Positions 47,239-59,208 of a DNA stretch of 64,000 nucleotides are shown here, one piece after another. Below the pieces are notes generated by a model. That model saw only the letters and a program-made list of their open reading frames with translations, was not told where the DNA came from and made no database searches. The DNA is taken from NCBI GenBank assembly GCA_963576785.1, contig OY756141.1, positions 2,108,001 through 2,172,000 on the forward strand. Reading direction: 5' to 3'. This stretch comes from Chlorophyllum brunneum. Taxonomy: Eukaryota > Basidiomycota > Agaricomycetes > Agaricales > Agaricaceae. Each line of letters opens with the position of its first letter. Within the stretch, counting starts at the first letter, position 1. The translations under genes were made by a program, and so were the position numbers.

Positions 47239-47891
47239 TTACTCAACAGGAGTGCCAAATACATCGACTGCATCAATCAGAGTTTCATCCTCTCCTCCCT
47301 GGTTAGCCCCGACGAAGATCTAGGTGATATTATGGCAGCCACGTAGGAGCCCGATGGGCACTGGCAACGTACGTGTAGGCTATTCACGTTCTGGAACCTC
47401 ACGTAGCGAAGCGATATTTTCTTTCCCTCTTTGACGTGTTCCTCGCTCAACTCGATAATTTGTGCCATCTCCGGTTCTTCCGCGTCTTCCACGTCTTCAA
47501 ACCCAATCGAAGGCTTATTTACCACTAGTTTGATGCGTCGTGGTGCTTGAGATACCTTGGAACTGGTAATCGCCAAGGAGCGGATGCGCACAGGTTGATT
47601 GAACTGGCCCAAGATAGTCCTGTCACATTCCCGAGACTCGAAGCGTTGAACGTACATGCAAGTTCAAAAGCAGCTGTTCGTCCGCATCGCTCAGGAGGTA
47701 CTTTGTGGTGTCGCTGTTTTTTGCCTTGCTCTCAAAAATGCCCTTTAACGTGTGCTGGGCGGCCTCGTTCAGGCAGTTGAGCTGAGAAGTGTCAAGAAAC
47801 TCGAGCAGGGATTTCTGAGAATGGTGTTGAGGACGACTGCTGCATTGGAGGTAGGAGTCCAGCTTACGTCTTCGAGAGATGAAGTGGACAT
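47239..47891 (-). CDS. Stand-alone PITH-domain protein
   Basis: The PITH domain (DUF1000) interacts with the 26S proteasome in thioredoxin-like protein TXNL1. Exons 47891-47868, 47814-47656, 47603-47373 and 47319-47239 give only 164 residues, nearly all of it PITH: SLLEFLDTSQLNCLNEAAQH, KYLLSDADEQLLLNLHFNQP, APRRIKLVVNKPSIGFED and SLHIFVGANQGGEDETL. No thioredoxin domain precedes it, and there is no room for one, because the stop codon of SKT5 lies only 83 nt upstream. Single-domain PITH proteins exist in many eukaryotes (PITHD1), so this is likely the normal form. It belongs to a minus-strand series PGK1, JHD1, SKT5, PITH, NKAP. Function in fungi is not established. Confidence 0.9.
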
Positions 47892-47974
47892 AATGGAAGA
47901 GGGAGAAGAGCGACGAACATCAAGATTATCCAAGAGGAGTATTATGCCCACGATGCCACGTGAGTCCACATACA

Positions 47975-50097
47975 CTAACATATCACACACTCATCCTTTG
48001 CTTGCTGCCGCGTTGGTCGTGCAACATTCGCCCGTTTATTCCCCATCCGCTTCATCTCTGTCAGCCGATTCATCGCCTTCTTATTCCCTTGAGCTGGATC
48101 ACAATCCCTTAGCCAGCACCCACACTGAATTATACCAGTTATCTTACCTGCCGCTCGCATATACCACTTCTTGGCAAATTCAATGTCTTGCTTGATCCCA
48201 ATTCCTACTTCCGCATAGTAGCCGACAGCATACTCAGCCTTGCTGAGACCCTTGTTTGCCGCCCGACGAGCCCATAGGTATGCTTCCGAGTCACTCTGCT
48301 TCAGCACGCCCTCACTCCCTGTCAGGTACCAGCCGCTGAGTGCCAACTCAGCCTCTGCGTCTCCCTTCTCAGCTGCTTTCGTATACCAGGCGATTGACCG
48401 ACGAGGATCAACGGGACAACCCAGAGCACCATATTCATAACATTGTCCGAGCTTGTATTGTGACTGGGTATAACCCAGCTGTGCCGCTTGCGTGAACAAA
48501 GCCTTGGCATAACCGGGATCATAAGGTACGAAAGTTAAGTTGGGTTGCTCATGTAGGATACCGAGTTCATGAAGTGCATGAGGATTGTCCTCGTCCGCCT
48601 GTTCAGCAGCCCGTTTGAGCCACGTAATTGCTTCGCGAGGGTTCTTCTGTTGCTCGAGAGACCCTTGTAGGAGGATCATGCCGAGTTTGTACATGGCTGG
48701 AGTATCCCCCAATGAGGCTGCCTTTCGATAGAATGCCGCAGCTCTCGCCGGCTCCTTCCTCGTCCCAGCCCCGATTTCATTACAGACTGCCACACGATAC
48801 GAAGCAGCCGCATGATTCTGTTTCGCTGCTTGGAGATACAGATGGTACGCGCGTTCATGGTCGACTTGGAGCCCCAGAGCACCAGTTCCATGACAGTTTG
48901 CCAAAAAGAACTGGGCTTCATGATATGCTTCACCCTGAGTGGCCAAACGTTTGATAACCTTGAGCGATTCCTGTATCAGCATTTCGCTGTACTTCTTGGC
49001 GGCCCGTTGATCCTGAGCTCCTGCGCGTATCTTCTTGGCTGCCTCGATAAGATATTTTGCATATAAGAAATGCGCCTCGGGATCTGGGTCCCCTTTAATT
49101 CGCTGCCGATATTGTTCAATGTATTCCTTAGTATATGGGGGTGTCGTCAAGTCAATGGCTCTGCTCTTGGTGGTAGACGGGGCAACGGACGTGGAAGTGC
49201 CTGCACGTTCTAACGAAGGACGAGGTTCAATTTCATGCCTGTCAGATGGGGGGATCGAGGGCGTTTGTGAGGGGGGGAAGGGATCATAAGAATTAGGGTA
49301 GGAAGAGTTCAGGGTATGACCGTGGTTTGATGAAGCGCGAGTATGGACTGAAGGGTATGGAGAGTAATCAAGAGGTTGACCAAGCCCAACGGGCCCAGTA
49401 GGTCCACGAGGTGTAACAATACTGCCCGGGGGAGGACCCATGCCAAGAACATCTGATGCAGCGGCATACAGAGGGTTATATTCTACCTGTTTCATAGGGG
49501 GTTGCCAATCTGGGGAATGGCCATGACTGTGGGGTACGGCGCTCTGTGGGGAGCTGTAGCCAGTTGAACGGCTGTCATACGAATACATACTCCTCTGATC
49601 ATCGTGGTAGGCATGAGCACCAGGAGGACCAGGGGAAAACTCTTGGGGATAATGACGTGAGTAGGGAAGGGTTGTTGCATGTCTTGGAGGAGGCATCCCT
49701 CTGAGGGCAGAGTTATGGGAGAGAGAAGATGCAGCGCGAGGAACAGGGTCCGGCGATCGATGGATAGCAAGAACTGGTCTCTGGGATGGGTCGTGCAGTG
49801 TGAGGGCTGAAAACGTGTCAAGGGAGGCTGTGGGATCGTAGGGGGGTGGAGCTCCAGGGACCACGGCTGGAGGGTCGCTGTTGCGATTGAGCTGGGGCTG
49901 CTGGGACGGAAGAGAAGGAGCAGAGTGGTTTGGATAGTGCATGAGAGCTATGGCTGTGGGGCAAGAAGACAAAAGGATTACGAGGGGCTACATTCGAGAT
50001 GAAAAAGCTTACAGGGAGGAGGCCTTAGGTCTTCGTCGCCCCATCCATGAGCCAGTTGCTGGTCGTTGTGGAAAACAGTGGGTGGTGCTTCCGACAT
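47975..50097 (-). CDS. SKT5: Chitin synthase activator SKT5/CHS4 (Sel1 repeats, CaaX)
   Basis: Skt5/Chs4 recruits and activates chitin synthase III at the bud neck or hyphal wall. Exons 50097-50013, 49953-48148 and 48087-47975 give 667 residues. The first half is Pro/Ser/Tyr-rich and disordered. From about residue 300 run Sel1-like repeats of about 36 residues (for example AEAYHEAQFFLANCHGTGALG-type units, ALFTQAAQLGYTQSQYKLG, AWYTKAAEKGDAEAELALSG). The protein ends CVIC, a CaaX box that predicts farnesylation and membrane attachment, as in yeast Skt5. The last intron was set by frame so that the CaaX end is retained. The stop is 83 nt from the PITH start and JHD1 ends 112 nt upstream. Confidence 0.93.
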
Positions 50098-50209
50098 GTC
50101 CAAGGTAAGAGAGCTGAAAGCGTGCAGGCCTGATGGGTCGCAACACAACCAAAGCCTTTCCCACCGCTGTCTGTCCAATAAAGCACAACATAGAATATAT
50201 ACAACCAGA

Positions 50210-52468
50210 CTACTCTCCACAAGCCCATGACCATTGTTCTACACTACGTTCTATCCGCTGACGCTCCAGTCCTTTCGGTGTTTGTCGAACTTTGACTACC
50301 ACAGTCCGCTGACGACCAACTTGGGCGTCCTGGGTTCCTTCCACCTTGCTCATCATATGATGATCATCCATGTCAATCCAAGATTCAGTCCAACCATCTC
50401 CTGTTCCTGGGGGCACTGCCTGCGTTGATTCTATCCCAAGATCCTCCACCTTTTCCTCGATCCTGTCCCATGCACGCGGCTTGAAATTCCGGAACCTCAG
50501 TGAGCCTTCTTCAAGGCCTTCGCTTTCAATCCGTCGACGCTTAACGCCATTGACATGGCCGTTAGTCTTTTCCTGTTTCTTGGAACCTTCGTCGTCACTA
50601 GCAGATCCAGAAACCAATCTCAGCCGCCAGCGAAGTTCTCTTGCAATGGCAGGGGCATCTTTCACTCGGTCCGAAGGAATCTGTTCCCTAGCTTCCCTTT
50701 TGGCCGTATCTCCACCATGTTCCAAAATTCGGGCTTCGGAGACCAGAAAGTCGGCAAGGGCCATCAAGGACGAAAGTAATCGGGGGGGAAAGTCTGGTTC
50801 TGGATGCGTTCGAAGGTCCCGAAGGTACTTGTCTCCAACATACCAACAGAGCCTAAACCATCAGACCTTCATTCATTGATTGCAAGGAGACAACATACTT
50901 CGAGAAGAGAGGAAATCGGAATTTCTTGGGTACAGAGGTAGCGATTTCAATGGTACGGACCCGAAGCTCTAAGTTGGTGGATAAGCTTCAGAGTATTGAG
51001 GAAGTGACGGTACATACGAGTTGGAATACTGTAGGAATGAAGAAAGTTTCCTCCGAATACCATGGTGTCAACGGGTGTATACTGATTCTGAGTGAGTACA
51101 AGCATAACCTCGTCAGTTCTCTGGACGTACGACGGCGTGTATCCAGCCTGAAGGAATAATCATAGTGTTTCCCTCTTTGAGCTCTACTTTGTACACCTCA
51201 TCTGCCATGTCTCCAAGCCAGGACTGATATTGCAATTCGGTGCCAGACCACCGCTCATAAGCCGCTAAATTAGCGGGTGTTGGACGGATGAAATAAAAAA
51301 CCTGGTGAATAGAGTGAGCATGACTATCGATACTGCAGCATGCGCTCTCGCCTTTGAACCATGTAGGATATGATAATAAACTGAGGAGCCAGCGAAATCA
51401 ATGTGCCAGTCCTAAAATTATATGAGCAAATAAAGCGATGTTAAGGGGCGAAAGAACGCACTGTCCAGGCCTTTGCAACACCCATAAGACAGTATAGCTG
51501 AACCTTGGGATACACGTGTCCCTTTCCTTTACGTGTGCTGGGCCAATAATTCTCAACCCAGTCTAGATCCCGTACAATGCGAGGAGGCAGGATCACATCA
51601 GCTAATTTAGTCGAGGATATTTCCAACGATATGACGTTCAGGATCTTGTCCCGTTTCTCTGGCTCAAGCCCCATATATTCCGCCCACTTATCCAGAGTCC
51701 ACCCTGGTGAGGTTGACTGTGTGGCAACATCTGATCAAGGCTTGAGGACGGATGGCAAAGTTTCCAAGGGTAAACCCACCGATGACTTCCACTGGTGTAT
51801 CCCCTCCAACAAGTTCAGCAACTTTATCCACAGTGAGATCAACAGAGGGCATCTTGATTCCAAGGCCGTCCGGTTCTTCGATGACGATGGGTTCTCGCAT
51901 GGCCATTTCATCCTCCTCTACCCAAGACAAGTTTAGGTCACCTCCATGCAGTCGCCTGAATGGGTCACCCTTGGTCTGTTTTTCCTCAAGTAGTTTCTGC
52001 CAACGGACAGGATCAAAGCTAAGACCAGAGTCGAGACTAGCGTAATCGCGTTGTGTCTTCTTACGCGAAGATTTACGGGCTGGAGCTTTGCGTGTAATGG
52101 TTCTGGATGGTTTTTCATCTATGCACTTCTGGCAAAACCTGTAACGTATGAGGGTTGGTCAGCGTCGGAGAGAGGAAGGGGGAGGTTGCACACCATTTGT
52201 CTATACTATCGATATCATCACCCTGACCAACACAGCGCCAATGATACCAGGTTTTACAGGCATCGCATCTGACCCAGCGTTCCTTTTCAAACGAATTGAG
52301 GGAGCTAGCTTCGCCCTCTACACATGCAGGGCAAGTTTCGTCTCTCAGCTGGGACGATACGTGTTGGTCCGGGGTATTGGAACGGCTCATGGAGGATGGA
52401 AGTGCCGTGGCGGTTGTAGGCTCATTGGACTCTTCGTTCTTCGCTCCTCTCCTCTTCGCACGAGCCAT
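50210..52468 (-). CDS. JHD1: JHD1/KDM2-type histone demethylase (PHD + JmjC)
   Basis: JHD1 removes methyl groups from H3K36 using Fe(II) and 2-oxoglutarate. Eight exons (52468-52194, 52138-51780, 51730-51462, 51411-51352, 51301-51131, 51081-51018, 50968-50899, 50852-50210) give 636 residues. A PHD finger covers about 45-100 (CPAC...VRCDACKTWYHWRCVG...WFCQKC). The JmjC domain has the iron ligands in TDWHIDFAGSSVYYHILHG and, downstream, [29 protein letters not shown] is typical of the family. The C-terminus is helical and acidic. The intron 51302-51351 requires a GC donor (GCGAGA) to give GSKVFYFI. No F-box or CXXC domain is seen, as usual in fungal members. The start is 132 nt from the PGK1 stop. 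Confidence 0.94.
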
Positions 52469-52600
52469 TCTTTGTGGTCTCTGCCAGCTCCCCAGATCGC
52501 TCCATCCTCGAGCGGTCACGTGCAAACTGTGCGAACTCAGTGCTCTATAGGTGCTACTTATAACATTCAAGTCTCATAGCAAGCCACGACGTCCCTCCAG

Positions 52601-54223
52601 TCATTTCTCGCTCAATTCAGCAACCCCAGGGAGGGTCTGGTTAGGCCAGTCAGCGGAGGTCTAAATCTAATCAGCGAACCCCACAAACCTTGCCCTCCAA
52701 CAGCTCGAGGCTAGCTCCTCCACCAGTGCTAACGTGGCTTAGCTTGTCTTCGGCTTCATAGTTGGCAACCACAGTAGCAGTGTCACCACCGCCGACGATA
52801 ACAGTCGCGCCCCTTTGTACTGCATCGACAGTAGCGTCGAGCAGCATTTTTGAGCCTTCGGCGAACACGGGAAACTCAAATACACCAGGAGGGCTGCAGG
52901 GTGATCAGTAAGAGATATCCAAAGAACAGAAATCACTATGTACCCATTCCAAAGAATCGTCTTGGCTTCAAGGACGGCTTGACGGAAAAGCTTGTTTGAT
53001 TCTGGACCAACGTCGAGGCCCATCCAACCCTCAGGAACTCCTTCGGCGTCCGTGACAATTTCGTGCTAGAATTCAAGGTCGGATAGCGCTCAAAGGAAAG
53101 AATGTGATGTGCTGACTTTCGCATCCGCAGCAAATTTATCAGCAACAACATAGTCAACAGGAAACACTAGCTTGACATTGTTCTTCTTGGCCTTCTCCAC
53201 AATTCCGGCAACTCTCTCAGCCCCAGGTTTATCAAACAGGGAGTTACCGATCTGTATAGATGACGTCATCAAATATAACTAGACGCTGGACATAGAAAAC
53301 TGCATACCGCGACATCCTCCAGAGTCTTCTTGAAAGTGAACGCCATACCGCCTCCTATAATGAGAGAATTGACCTGCAACGATGCTTTAGGTAACCCTAA
53401 CCCATGTAGGTTGTGCAGGTTATCTTACTTTGTCAAGCATGTTTTCGATCAGTTGGATTTTATCAGACACTTTTGCACCACCAAGAATGGCGAGGAATGG
53501 ACGCTCTGGATTCTCTAATGCCCTTGCAAAATAGTCAAGCTCCTTTTTGACCAAAAATCCGGAAGCCCTCTTGGGAAGTTTGATCCCTACCATACTGGAG
53601 TGAGCACGGTGAGCGGTGCCAAAAGCATCGTTAACATAAACATCGCCGAGCTTGGTGAGTTGTTCGCGAAACTCGGTGACCTTTGAGGGGTCTGCCTTGG
53701 TCTTGGTTCCATCTTTCTTCTTGACAGAACCCTCTTCTTCAATGTGGAAACGAAGGTTCTCCAGTAGGATGACAGACCCAGTGGAAGCATCATGGACTGC
53801 TTTCTCGACATCGGGGCCAACACAGTCGTTCAAAAAGCTGACTGGTTTTCCCAGCAACTTCTCGAGCTCTGCGGCAACGGGTTTAAGCGAGTATTTTTCG
53901 ATCACGTTGCCATCAGGTCTGCCAAGGTGAGACATGAGGATGACCTTGGAAGCACCTGGGGGAGGGGTGGGTCAATTTGACGGTAAGGTGTTTGGAGAAT
54001 GAACTAACTGACCTTTCTCAAGTGCGTATTTAATGGTAGGAAGCGCGGCGACGATACGCTGGGGTAATGGTTGAGGATGATAGGCAGGAGAAGCAGGTCG
54101 TCAACGTACGGCAACGTTGGTGATTTTTCCGTCCTGAATGGGGACATTGAAATCGACGCGGATGAGGACGCGCTTGTTTTTGAGATCAAGGTCGGTTATG
54201 GAGAGCTTGTTGGCGAGAGACAT
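52601..54223 (-). CDS. PGK1: Phosphoglycerate kinase
   Basis: PGK transfers phosphate between 1,3-bisphosphoglycerate and ADP in glycolysis. Eight exons (54223-54110, 54058-54013, 53955-53429, 53373-53308, 53251-53117, 53065-52944, 52893-52689, 52636-52601) give 416 residues, exactly the usual fungal size. Motifs are [41 protein letters not shown] sequence, [47 protein letters not shown] and [13 protein letters not shown]. Codon use is biased toward C- and G-ending codons as expected for a highly expressed gene. The fourth intron contains a TGACGTCA octamer (53261-53268). It is divergent from the CCDC9-like gene across 157 nt. Confidence 0.97.
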
Positions 54224-54380
54224 GGAGGATATGTTATGGAGTGGACCGGTGATTGGGAGATTATATAGTAGATTACCACCTCCTGCTTTTTCCGGACTGC
54301 TAACCATCATTTGGGGTTAGGGTTTATTAATCCCCCCTGTCACGTCCGTCATTGTCACTCCCTTTCTCATTCCCTCCTCC

Positions 54381-55272
54381 ATGGCCAGTATACCTTCCAC
54401 GAATTCCCTCGGCCTCGATTTCGATACACCTCAGCCAGCAGTACTAGTTCCAGACGACGCCTCACAAAACGTTGAGCTTCAGCCAGCACCCCTCTCGCCA
54501 ACCGAACAGCCGCATCGAGAGAAGAAAAAGCCATATGTCAACCCAGACCGCGTCAAGACAGGTGGTCCTCAACGCGTACGTCAAACCTGCCCGTGATGTC
54601 TGCGTGCTCAACCAAACTATCTCCTAGGAAAAATTAACAGATGAGGAATTGGCAGAGCGAATGGTCCGGATGAGGGAGCAGAACGAAAAGATCAAACAGC
54701 GCCGATTGGTCCTTGCCTTATCCTACCACGCTTGACCATCTCACTGACCAAATTATCAGGATGTGGCGGCAGATGAAGCTGCTTTCAAGCAGACACAAGA
54801 AGCGGAACGCCAGAAAGTAGAAAGGACCAAGAAGATCCAGGACAATATAGACAGAGCCCGAGAACAGAATGTCAAAAGGAAGATGGACAAGGTGCAGAAC
54901 CGTGAATGGGACTCCGGAAAACCATCTACCTCTTCCTGGAAGCACCCGTCCAAGAAGAGTTCCAGTAATCAAGAGCACAGCACACTGGTGCCAGCGCCAA
55001 CTGATGATGACTACCGGCCTGTGGATCCCCCGAGCCCTCAAAGCACTCCCCTCGCTCAACAATCAGAGTCGGGAAACTGGGTCAGGAGTGGCCCTCCGAG
55101 GGGCGGAAGAGGAAGGAGCCGGGGAAGGGGCAGAAGTGGGAGAGGAATCCACGCGAATTCACGTGGCGACGCCGTAGGTGCTGCCAAGAATGAAGGGACT
55201 CAATCTCCCCCATCCCGGGAAACTGAAGAAGCAAAGGAAGCCGAGAACACAAATCCTCCAACACCATCATAG
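54381..55272 (+). CDS. CCDC9-like coiled-coil / RGG-tail protein
   Basis: Exons 54381-54575, 54628-54708 and 54760-55272 give 262 residues. The centre is a charged helix (about residues 62-135) containing EKLTDEELAERMVRMREQNE and KTRKKIQDNIDRAREQN-like sequence that resembles the CCDC9/DUF4594 region of animal proteins, a putative exon-junction-complex partner. The tail carries an RGG-type block, GPPRGGRGRSRGRGRSGRG, suggesting RNA binding, and then an acidic Pro/Thr-rich end. The N-terminus is Pro-rich. The family link is tentative. The gene is divergent from PGK1 and converges with the following orphan gene, 272 nt between stops. Confidence 0.75.
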
Positions 55273-55544
55273 CCGCTTTCCCCTTGTCCGTTCCCTTTAA
55301 GTGCACGATTCATTTGTTGTCCGACGATCCAATTATTCTGATGTGCGTAGGAAATATATATTGTGGCAGGTTCGACGGGTAGATAAACTTTCAGTCCATT
55401 GCGTGTTCCTTGACCTAATGACAAGTAAAGACGACGGATTATCTCTCCGCAGCGCGGTCACAACTCCTGATGTTTCAAGTCCTGTTTGAGCTTCTGTTTC
55501 CTAATTATTGATTAATATTGATCCGTCGTACCTAGACCCACTGG

Positions 55545-56432
55545 CTACCGTCTCTCCCCGAGAAGTAGCAGGGTGGGTCCGCTGGTCCTTGTACTAGGAA
55601 CACCCGTGCTATGAATTGCGCTTGCAGCAACATGTTGGAGTGATGAGGGGGTCAGGGATGGTGCTCTGTGATTCGCCATCATCTTTCGCTTCTGCTGTAA
55701 TACAGCAACAGCGTCTTGCCGCTCTTGCGTTAAAGTCTCCGGTAGCTCAGAGATGTCCGACGGCGATGGAGTAATAAGAGCTGCAGATTCAGGGGTTGCC
55801 TTTGCTTTTCTTTTCCAGAAAAGGGCAACCTTTTTGCAGCTGCGCAGTTCCTGTCGCGTTTTGATGATAATTTGGAGCGCTGTCGTGTATTGCTGGATAT
55901 CCTTTGGCCCCCCATCTGGAAGTAGCGCCGGAAGTTTGCTCCCGGTAACTTGCACGCCATTTTCCGAGGTCGACATGACTGGCGGAGTTATATGATCGTT
56001 AGGAAGGTTCTGGGAATAAAACTCGTCAAAGGCATGGGCGATGTCCGGGAAAGTTTGAAGAAATTGCAGATACTGCTCGGATATTTGGCGAAGGTTGAGG
56101 ATGATGTCGCGGTCTTTTTGTGCCTGCCTTTGGAAGCGCACGTTCCTATGCATCTCGGCGTAGAGTTCAGACATTGTCCGTCGCAATTCGGCCTCTGTAG
56201 AAGTATATTGTAGAGCAAGGGATGCGTTCGACCATGCAAGGTGCCGGTTCTCGAGCTCCAGGTCCAGGAGGCGGCACTTGAAGAAGAAAACAGAGGACTG
56301 GGCTGGAAACCCGTCTGTTGACCTGGGGGTTACAGGACCTGTGTTTGTTTCGACTGACGGACGGTGGGCAGCAAGGGCAGTATCGGACTTGGACCTGCGG
56401 TGAAGGAGGGACAGGCTCTTGAAAAAACGCAT
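55545..56432 (-). CDS. Orphan basic/coiled-coil protein
   Basis: A single open frame of 295 residues with no intron found, unlike nearly all its neighbours. The N-terminus is basic and could be a membrane- or organelle-directed segment (MRFFKSLSLLHRRSKSD). Residues about 55-150 form a charged helix likely to make a coiled coil (RLLDLELENRHLAWSNASLA, ELRRTMSELYAEMHRNVRFQ). A second helix around 215-245 contains IIIKTRQELRSCKKVALFWK. The end is Ser/Thr/Pro-rich. I do not recognise the family. The start ATG is the first one after the leader and lies 111 nt from that of divergent SDA1. An in-frame upstream extension exists but overlaps SDA1 and lacks a credible start. Confidence 0.65.
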   Translation of the reverse strand: MRFFKSLSLLHRRSKSDTALAAHRPSVETNTGPVTPRSTDGFPAQSSVFFFKCRLLDLELENRHLAWSNASLALQYTSTEAELRRTMSELYAEMHRNVRFQRQAQKDRDIILNLRQISEQYLQFLQTFPDIAHAFDEFYSQNLPNDHITPPVMSTSENGVQVTGSKLPALLPDGGPKDIQQYTTALQIIIKTRQELRSCKKVALFWKRKAKATPESAALITPSPSDISELPETLTQERQDAVAVLQQKRKMMANHRAPSLTPSSLQHVAASAIHSTGVPSTRTSGPTLLLLGERR

Positions 56433-56543
56433 TGGAGTAGCGGTGATAGAATGGCAAAAGAGAGGGATGGTAGAGTGGAGGAGACAGATGCTTTGTGTGG
56501 TCCTGCTTGTCGTCTTTGGGATAAGCCTTGGCCCAGTGCATCC

Positions 56544-59175
56544 ATGGCCCGCGGCCTCCTCCTCACGTCCAACCTTCCCCAACTGCAAAATCTAATCAAG
56601 AGGGACCCTGTCGCATACAAGGAGGAATTCTTACAGCAGTGGACACATTATAACAGCGTCCGCGAAATTTTCAGAACGAACCCCGATGAGCAGGCCCAAA
56701 ATTTCAGGGAGTTGGTGACTTTCATATCCCAGGTATATCCTTGCGATGTCCGCACCCATCGTCTTCTCAGTCCCTCTCCTAGGTCGCAATATGTTATCCC
56801 AAAGAAACCCAGGATTTTCCATTACACATATCAAGTCTCCTGCTTGATAACTACGGAAACCTCTCATCAGATATGAGAAAAACCCTTGTCCAAAATCTCA
56901 TCATGTTGAGGAACAAAGACATGATATCCTCGATCCAGTATGTCGCCAGTCCTTCCCACCACCCTCGTAGTCTGAATGAAACACCTAGACTTCTCCAAAC
57001 ACTTTTCCCCCTCCTTCCCCGTACCAGCGCCCCTTCCTTACGCTCATCCATCCGCAAAACCATCCTTGCGGACATACGTACTGCAAACCTTCGGGCGCGC
57101 AACCACAAACTGAATAGGGCTGTTCAGGCTATGCTGTTTAGCATGGTCGAAAGAGGTATGGGTGGCGAAGTCGTTGGAGACAAAGGAAAACTCAGAGTTT
57201 CTGCTCCCACCACTGATATCAAGCTTCACGATGGTGAAGAGGCCATGTGGGCGGTAATCCTCACAAAAGAACTTTGGAAAAAGGGTATTTGGTTCGTCAC
57301 TGCGTTCGAACTTCGTCCATGTCTGACCAATTCCCAGGAATGATGCAAAGACCGTATCTATCGTGTCGCTGGGCTGTCTCCATCCCGTGACCAAAGTTCA
57401 AAGTGGTTCTATACATTTTTTCTTAAGTGGTGAAGAAGACCAACAAGATGACGAACAAGAGGAAGAGGTTTGTGCCTATTCCACAGACCTTGGTCTTCGG
57501 TGCTCAATAATGGCCTAGGAAATTGACATCAAAGCCTTACACCACAGAAGGGAAATAAACAAGAAAACGAGGAGTAGCGACAAGAAATTACACAAACAGC
57601 TCAAGGTTGCCAAAAAGGTACACTCGTAGTCAGTTCTCAACGCCAATTCTTACCAAGGGCTAGCAGAGGATGCAGCAGAAGATGCAACATGCGCCGAACT
57701 TCCCTGCTCTTCACCTCCTATATGATCCCCAATCTTTTGCCGAAAAACTTTACGAAGCCCTCAACAACCACGATAAACGATTCTCCCTGGAACACAGAAT
57801 TCTGCTCATGCATCTCCTCGCCCGAGTTATGGGCGTTCATAAACTTTGCGTCCTGGGATTCTATACCTACATCGTGAAATACCTGACCTACAAACAAATC
57901 CGTGTTCCCGCCATCTTAGTTGCACTCGCACAATCAGTGCACGATCTCACTCCTCCAGATGCCCTGATTCCCGTTATCTGTAAAATTGCTCAAGAATTTG
58001 TCCATCCTGGGGTAGCGAACGAAGTCATTGCCGCAGGCCTCAACTCGATACGTGAAGTCTGCAGAAGGCAACCATGGGCTATAGAAGAGGAGTTACTGGG
58101 CGATCTGGTTGAGTACAGAAAGAGTCGGGATAAAGCCGTAACCTCCGCAGCTCGTGGTCTATTAAGGTTGTACAGAGAAGTGAATCCCACCATGCTCAGG
58201 CGACGCGAACGGGTAAGGATCAGAATACACATCCCATTGCCATGCTACTTATCTTCTGCCATGCGACAGGGTAAAGATGCAACTATAGCCCTGGCGAACG
58301 GGACCCAAGCTTTGCCTTATGGCCACTCAACGGCAGCTGTGGCTGATATTGAAGGACTCGCTGTACGCCCCCACATCACTTTCACCATGTCTACTATTGA
58401 CCTATACGTCAAATTGGTTAGCTCCTTGAGGCTCATCTGTCCAGACTCCGCGAAGAGGAGGGTATACATTCTACAGATGAGGATGATGTTGCAGCATGGG
58501 AAGGGTGGGATGAGGACTCATCGGATTCTAGTTCCGAGTTTGAAGAGTGGGTTGACGTAGAAGATGATGAGCACGATCTTGTCATCAGTGATAGTGAGGA
58601 CGAGGAAGATGATAAAACCAAAGAATTTACATCGCCGAACACTGAACGGAGGGCCTCCCACCTGGCCACTACAAAAGTAACGTCACTTCGTCTGATCAAT
58701 TAACCAAAAGCGAACTGACGCCCTGTTGCAGATTTTGACACCAGCCGACTTTTCGCTCCTCAATGACCTAAAGCTACAAGCTACTTCCAAAGCTGCTCAG
58801 GCTGGGAGCTCGCAAGCCAAACGCAAGTTGGCAGAAATTGAATCCTTGAAACGCCCAAATACTAGCCAAAGCGAGGAAGTCTTCATTTCTGAAAATGACA
58901 TTCTAGGTCCCAGAAAGAAGGCTAAAGCCGACTACGCTGAGCGTATGGCATCTGTTCAAAGAGGTCGTGAGGGCCGCGAAAAATTCGGCTCGAATAAGGG
59001 TAAGCAGAGGAAAGAGGCCCAAAGCAGCTCGACCAATCGTGAAAAGGCCAGAAACAAGCCTATCATGATGATACTTAGTAGCGGTGCGGTGCGAGGCAAG
59101 AAAAAGGCTTCACTGCGCGAAAAACAACAGAAGCTCAGAGCACACATCGACAGAGCAAAGAAGGCCCGGAAATGA
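56544..59175 (+). CDS. SDA1: Ribosome biogenesis protein SDA1
   Basis: Sda1 acts in nucleolar 60S maturation and export and is needed for G1/S transit. Nine exons (56544-56732, 56783-56937, 56989-57291, 57338-57467, 57519-57617, 57667-58212, 58270-58362, 58422-58676, 58732-59175) give 737 residues, close to the family size. Typical blocks are SNLPQLQNLIKRDPVAYKEE, VREIFRTNPDEQAQNFREL, RNKDMISSIQLLQTLFPLL, HPVTKVQSGSIHFFLSGEE, RVMGVHKLCVLGFYTYIVKY and TPADFSLLNDLKLQA. Two acidic low-complexity stretches and a strongly basic C-terminus (KKASLREKQQKLRAHIDRAK) are as in orthologues. Its stop is 33 nt from that of the convergent Nudix gene. Confidence 0.95.
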
Positions 59176-59208
59176 CACGAATGTATTAGACGTAGTAGAG
59201 CTACTCGG

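Noticed and set aside
53261..53268. TGACGTCA in a PGK1 intron as a regulatory element.
   Set aside because: About one copy is expected by chance per window; there is no supporting context.
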